45,927 nt of DNA from Mariniphaga sp. (GTDB taxonomy: Bacteria > Bacteroidota > Bacteroidia > Bacteroidales > Prolixibacteraceae), in assembly GCA_019429205.1 (NCBI GenBank), contig JAHYIT010000026.1, positions 1 through 45,927 of the forward strand. Reading direction: 5' to 3'. Shown piece after piece: positions 43,803 to 45,927 of this stretch. The notes below the pieces were generated by a model, which was not told the DNA's origin, did no database searches, and saw only the letters and a program-made list of their open reading frames with translations. Each line of letters begins with the position of its first letter. The stretch's first letter is position 1. Position numbers and translations under genes: made by a program.

Positions 43803-45122
43803 ATGAATTCAAAAATATTTTTTATCCTGATTGCCATGGTTATTCAAAACAACACTTTTGCCCAGATTTTGGAAGAAATTCAAAAAGAAGCCCGGAATCA
43901 AACCGGTTATGCGCTGGAGTTGTGCAAACATCTGCATCAAAACCCGGAGTTGTCGTTTCAGGAATTTGAGTCAGCCAAACGGATGGCTGCCGAATTAAAA
44001 AAGGCCGGTTTTGAAGTCACCGAAAAAGTGGGCGGCAATAACGTAGTGGGTGTTTTTAAAAACGGCGACGGCCCGGTGGTGATGCTGCGCACCGATATGG
44101 ACGCACTTCCGGTGCAGGAAAAAACCGGGCTGGAGTTTTCCAGCACCAAAACAGTTAAAAACCAAAATGGCGAAGTAGTTCCGGTAATGCACGCCTGTGG
44201 CCACGACATCCACATGTCGGTTTGGGCAGGGACAATTCATACATTGGCAGCGCTGAAAGAACATTGGAAAGGTACGCTGGTGGTTATTGCCCAGCAGGCT
44301 GAGGAAGTTAGTGGCGGCGCAGGTTTAGCTATTGAATCAGGACTGTTTACCCGCTTCCCGGAACACGATTACGCCATGGCTTACCACATCAATCCTGAAC
44401 TGGAATCGGGGCAGATTGGCCTGGTGGGCGGCCCCATTTTTGCGGGCGTTGAAACCGTGGAAATTACCGTTTTCGGCAAGGGCGGGCACGGCGCTTATCC
44501 CGAAAAATGCATCGACCCCATTGTAATTGCCTCACGGATTGTATTGGATTTGCAAACCATTGTCAGTCGCGAAATCAGTCCTTTGGAACCGGCAGTGGTT
44601 ACCGTGGGTTCCATTCATGGCGGCACCCGCCCCAACATCATCCCCGACGAGGTAAAAATGGAACTTACGCTGCGCTACTATTCCGATGAAGTGATTGAAC
44701 AGGTGATTTCCGCCATCCGCCGAATTTGCAATGCAGCCGCACAAATGTCTGGTATGCCTGACGATCGGCTGCCTGAAGTTATTGTTCTGGATGAATACAC
44801 GCCACCGGTACTGAACAACACCGAACTGAGCGAAAAACTTTACGGTTTTGCCTCGGAAATAATCGGACACGAAAACATTGTAAAAACCGCACCGGCCATG
44901 GTTGGTGAAGATTTTGGTGTTTATGGCCGCACACCTGAAAATATTCCCATCTGCCTCATCTGGCTGGGTAGCACCAGCCCCGAATTGATGCAAAAATTAA
45001 AAGCCGAAAGAAAAGAACCTTTCCCGCTGCATTCGCCCCACCTGAACCCCGACTACGAAAAAACCATCGAAACCGGAATTAAAGTGATGGCGGGGAATGT
45101 ATTAGGATTGATGGGGGAGTGA
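43803..45122 (+). CDS. Secreted M20 amidohydrolase (hippurate/IAA-amino-acid hydrolase type)
   Basis: A 439-residue amidohydrolase with a signal peptide (ending NNTFAQ). The M20D metal site is visible: Cys and His in HACGHDIHMSVWAGT, the catalytic Glu in AQQAEEVSGGAG, a His in YAMAYHINPELESGQI, and the distal His in PLHSPHLNPDYE. The dimerisation domain contains VFGKGGHGAYPEKCIDPIV. Such enzymes hydrolyse N-acyl amino acids. Export is less usual for the family but occurs in Bacteroidota. It stands alone. Confidence 0.92.
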   Translation: MNSKIFFILIAMVIQNNTFAQILEEIQKEARNQTGYALELCKHLHQNPELSFQEFESAKRMAAELKKAGFEVTEKVGGNNVVGVFKNGDGPVVMLRTDMDALPVQEKTGLEFSSTKTVKNQNGEVVPVMHACGHDIHMSVWAGTIHTLAALKEHWKGTLVVIAQQAEEVSGGAGLAIESGLFTRFPEHDYAMAYHINPELESGQIGLVGGPIFAGVETVEITVFGKGGHGAYPEKCIDPIVIASRIVLDLQTIVSREISPLEPAVVTVGSIHGGTRPNIIPDEVKMELTLRYYSDEVIEQVISAIRRICNAAAQMSGMPDDRLPEVIVLDEYTPPVLNNTELSEKLYGFASEIIGHENIVKTAPAMVGEDFGVYGRTPENIPICLIWLGSTSPELMQKLKAERKEPFPLHSPHLNPDYEKTIETGIKVMAGNVLGLMGE

Positions 45123-45216
45123 AAGTGGATTATATTCTGCTTAGTACAATTGTTTTTATTATTTTAGTTGCCTGATTTGTAATTTAGTAGTGTTATTCAA
45201 GCCTAAATCGACCAGC

Positions 45217-45414
45217 ATGACCAAACTTGAAATATTATACAATACCATCCAAAATTTCAAATGTAAATCCATCATTTACCAAATTGACACAATATTGGCA
45301 CAATATTACGGATTTATCGAAGAGGAGTTTGATTTTATAATCAACTACGATATTAAATACAGGATGGGCAAGGCGCTGTTTGGGGAAGAGAACGATGAGG
45401 ATGAGAAAGATTAA
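45217..45414 (+). pseudogene. C-terminal relic of a type II restriction-modification enzyme
   Basis: A 65-residue open frame. IYQIDTILAQYYGFIEEEFD, then FIINYDIKYRMG, matches what I remember of the C-terminal end of Eco57I-like (type IIG) restriction-methylases of Bacteroidota. The acidic tail (GEENDEDEKD) ends at a normal stop. Nothing upstream continues the methylase. The first residues (MTKLEILYNTIQNFK) fit the same C-terminal region, so about 1,000 residues have been lost. An alternative is that it is a stand-alone small gene; the earlier GTG at 45190 would then be a start. Confidence 0.55.
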
Positions 45415-45456
45415 TAAATAAAAATTGTTAATAAAATTAGCTTTTAAGAGAATAGA

Positions 45457-45489
45457 TTTGGATAATTAGCATAAATGTGAATATATTTG
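45457..45489 (+). promoter_or_regulatory. Promoter at the start of the toxin-like gene
   Basis: TTTG at 45457-45460 and TATATTTG at 45482-45489 are exact matches, 21 bases apart. The -7 box lies inside the reading frame that begins with GTG at 45477, so either the true start codon is further downstream or the promoter serves another purpose. Confidence 0.55.
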
Positions 45490-45821
45490 TACACATACAA
45501 CGATTAGAAGAATTTCAATTTGACATTGTAAAATACTTTACCGTTCAATTAGAAGAAGATGGAGAAGAAAAAGATGTCAATGAGTTTTTTGACTTTTTAA
45601 ACCGGATGGAGGAGATTGAGGAAGTAGAAGAAGATCTGTCGAATCTGTTGGTTTGGATTGAAGAAATCGGAGAAAAGATTGGAGCAAAAAAACACTTATT
45701 CAGAAATGAATCGATTACAGCCGATGTACAAGCTTTGCCGCCTCCTGCCAAACAAATGGAGGTGCATGAAATTCCTGTTGAAAATTTACGATTATATTGT
45801 TTAGGGATTGTTACGAAATAA
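45477..45821 (+). pseudogene. Toxin-like gene truncated at its 3' end by an IS element
   Basis: A 114-codon frame. The N-terminal part is acidic and helical (FFDFLNRMEEIEEVEEDLSN). The part from KKHLFRNESITADVQALPPP to EIPVENLRLYC resembles a Bacteroidota family of RelE/HigB-like toxins, in which LRLYC is followed by a conserved ILFNGGIKT segment. That segment is missing: after the Cys codon (45798-45800) the frame reads only LGIVTK and stops. A transposase gene starts 36 bases later. The GTG at 45477 is the only start and is shaky (see promoter). Family assignment is from memory. Confidence 0.55.
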
Positions 45822-45927
45822 CTTGTTTATTTAAAATTAATATTGTACCTTTCGCAGATGAAAGATACAGATTTAATATCAAAACGTCATAAAATCCTAT
45901 CTCCCCTATTAGATGAAAAGTCGCGTA
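45801..45927 (+). mobile_element. Left end of an insertion sequence (ISAzo13-like)
   Basis: The boundary is inferred from the loss of the toxin-like reading frame at 45801 and the transposase start at 45858. The element would begin near TTAGGGATTGTTACG. The right end lies outside the window, so terminal repeats and target duplication cannot be checked. Confidence 0.5.
45858..45927 (+). CDS. Transposase N-terminus (ISAzo13-like), cut by the window end
   Basis: Only 23 codons are visible (KRHKILSPLLDEKSR near the end). The pattern of a short basic start followed by LLDEKSR resembles the ISAzo13-family transposase N-terminus, in which LdERtRRLvAAaEA follows. TACCTTTC at 45846-45853 is a near match to the -7 box, with TTG at 45823-45825 exactly 20 bases upstream; the box ends four bases before the ATG. 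Confidence 0.5.
   Translation, partial: MKDTDLISKRHKILSPLLDEKSR

Overview
The window is a chromosomal segment of a Bacteroidota bacterium, most likely from the Marinilabiliales/Prolixibacteraceae side of the phylum. The evidence is lineage-typical families (DUF6913, DUF4956, DUF2490, DUF4143 ATPases, DUF1080, a type IX secretion C-terminal domain), many SPII lipoproteins, the near absence of Shine-Dalgarno sites, and repeated matches to the Bacteroidota promoter (TTTG, about 19-21 bases, TAnnTTTG). The genus is inference. No rRNA, tRNA or CRISPR array was seen.

Layout. 1-4025: 3' end of a flavin reductase, a MiaB-family methylthiotransferase and dipeptidyl peptidase IV (dpp4). 4026-6128: an accessory islet with a small RHH-like protein, a lipoprotein, a short mobile-type gene and a BrnT/BrnA-like toxin-antitoxin pair. 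It ends in a 78-base relic of the 3' end of a second dpp4 gene. 6129-13770: one long minus-strand run of secreted proteins, mostly AT-rich: a T9SS-targeted S74-chaperone protein broken by an in-frame TGA, a small lipoprotein, a subtilisin-like protease, a propeller-like protein, an M23-type protein and a large lipoprotein. 13906-17691: a mini HTH regulator, a Bax-inhibitor-1 membrane protein, a RelE-type toxin-antitoxin pair, a YycJ-like metallo-hydrolase, and a DUF4143 ATPase preceded by two tandem palindromes.

17670-26393 is mainly housekeeping: a PurF-like enzyme with Ser in place of the catalytic Cys, an isochorismatase-family hydrolase, a CBS-less arabinose-5-phosphate isomerase, sucC-sucD, a YitT membrane protein, an M23 lipoprotein peptidase and an OB-fold lipoprotein. 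26440-31434: GH67 alpha-glucuronidase, a DUF4956/DUF2490 pair and an M20 dipeptidase. 31575-40908 is a minus-strand housekeeping block: TPR lipoprotein, deoxynucleoside kinase, a membrane protein, pnp, rpsO, dapA, a DUF6913 protein and ligA. 41074-45927: a thioredoxin-like protein, an intact antitoxin beside a dead PIN toxin, a DUF1080 protein, a structured non-coding stretch, an M20 amidohydrolase, and a decaying defence islet (a restriction-modification C-terminal relic, then a toxin-like gene apparently cut by an IS whose transposase runs off the window).

Most themes are ordinary: amino-acid, purine and TCA metabolism, peptide breakdown, and RNA and DNA maintenance. The parts most worth following up are the secreted protease operon, the tandem operator-like palindromes before the DUF4143 gene, several small accessory genes whose predicted transcription start coincides with the start codon, the two-state decay signatures (dpp4 relic, S74 nonsense, PIN nonsense, IS-cut toxin), the structured rpsO leader, and the Ser-type PurF.
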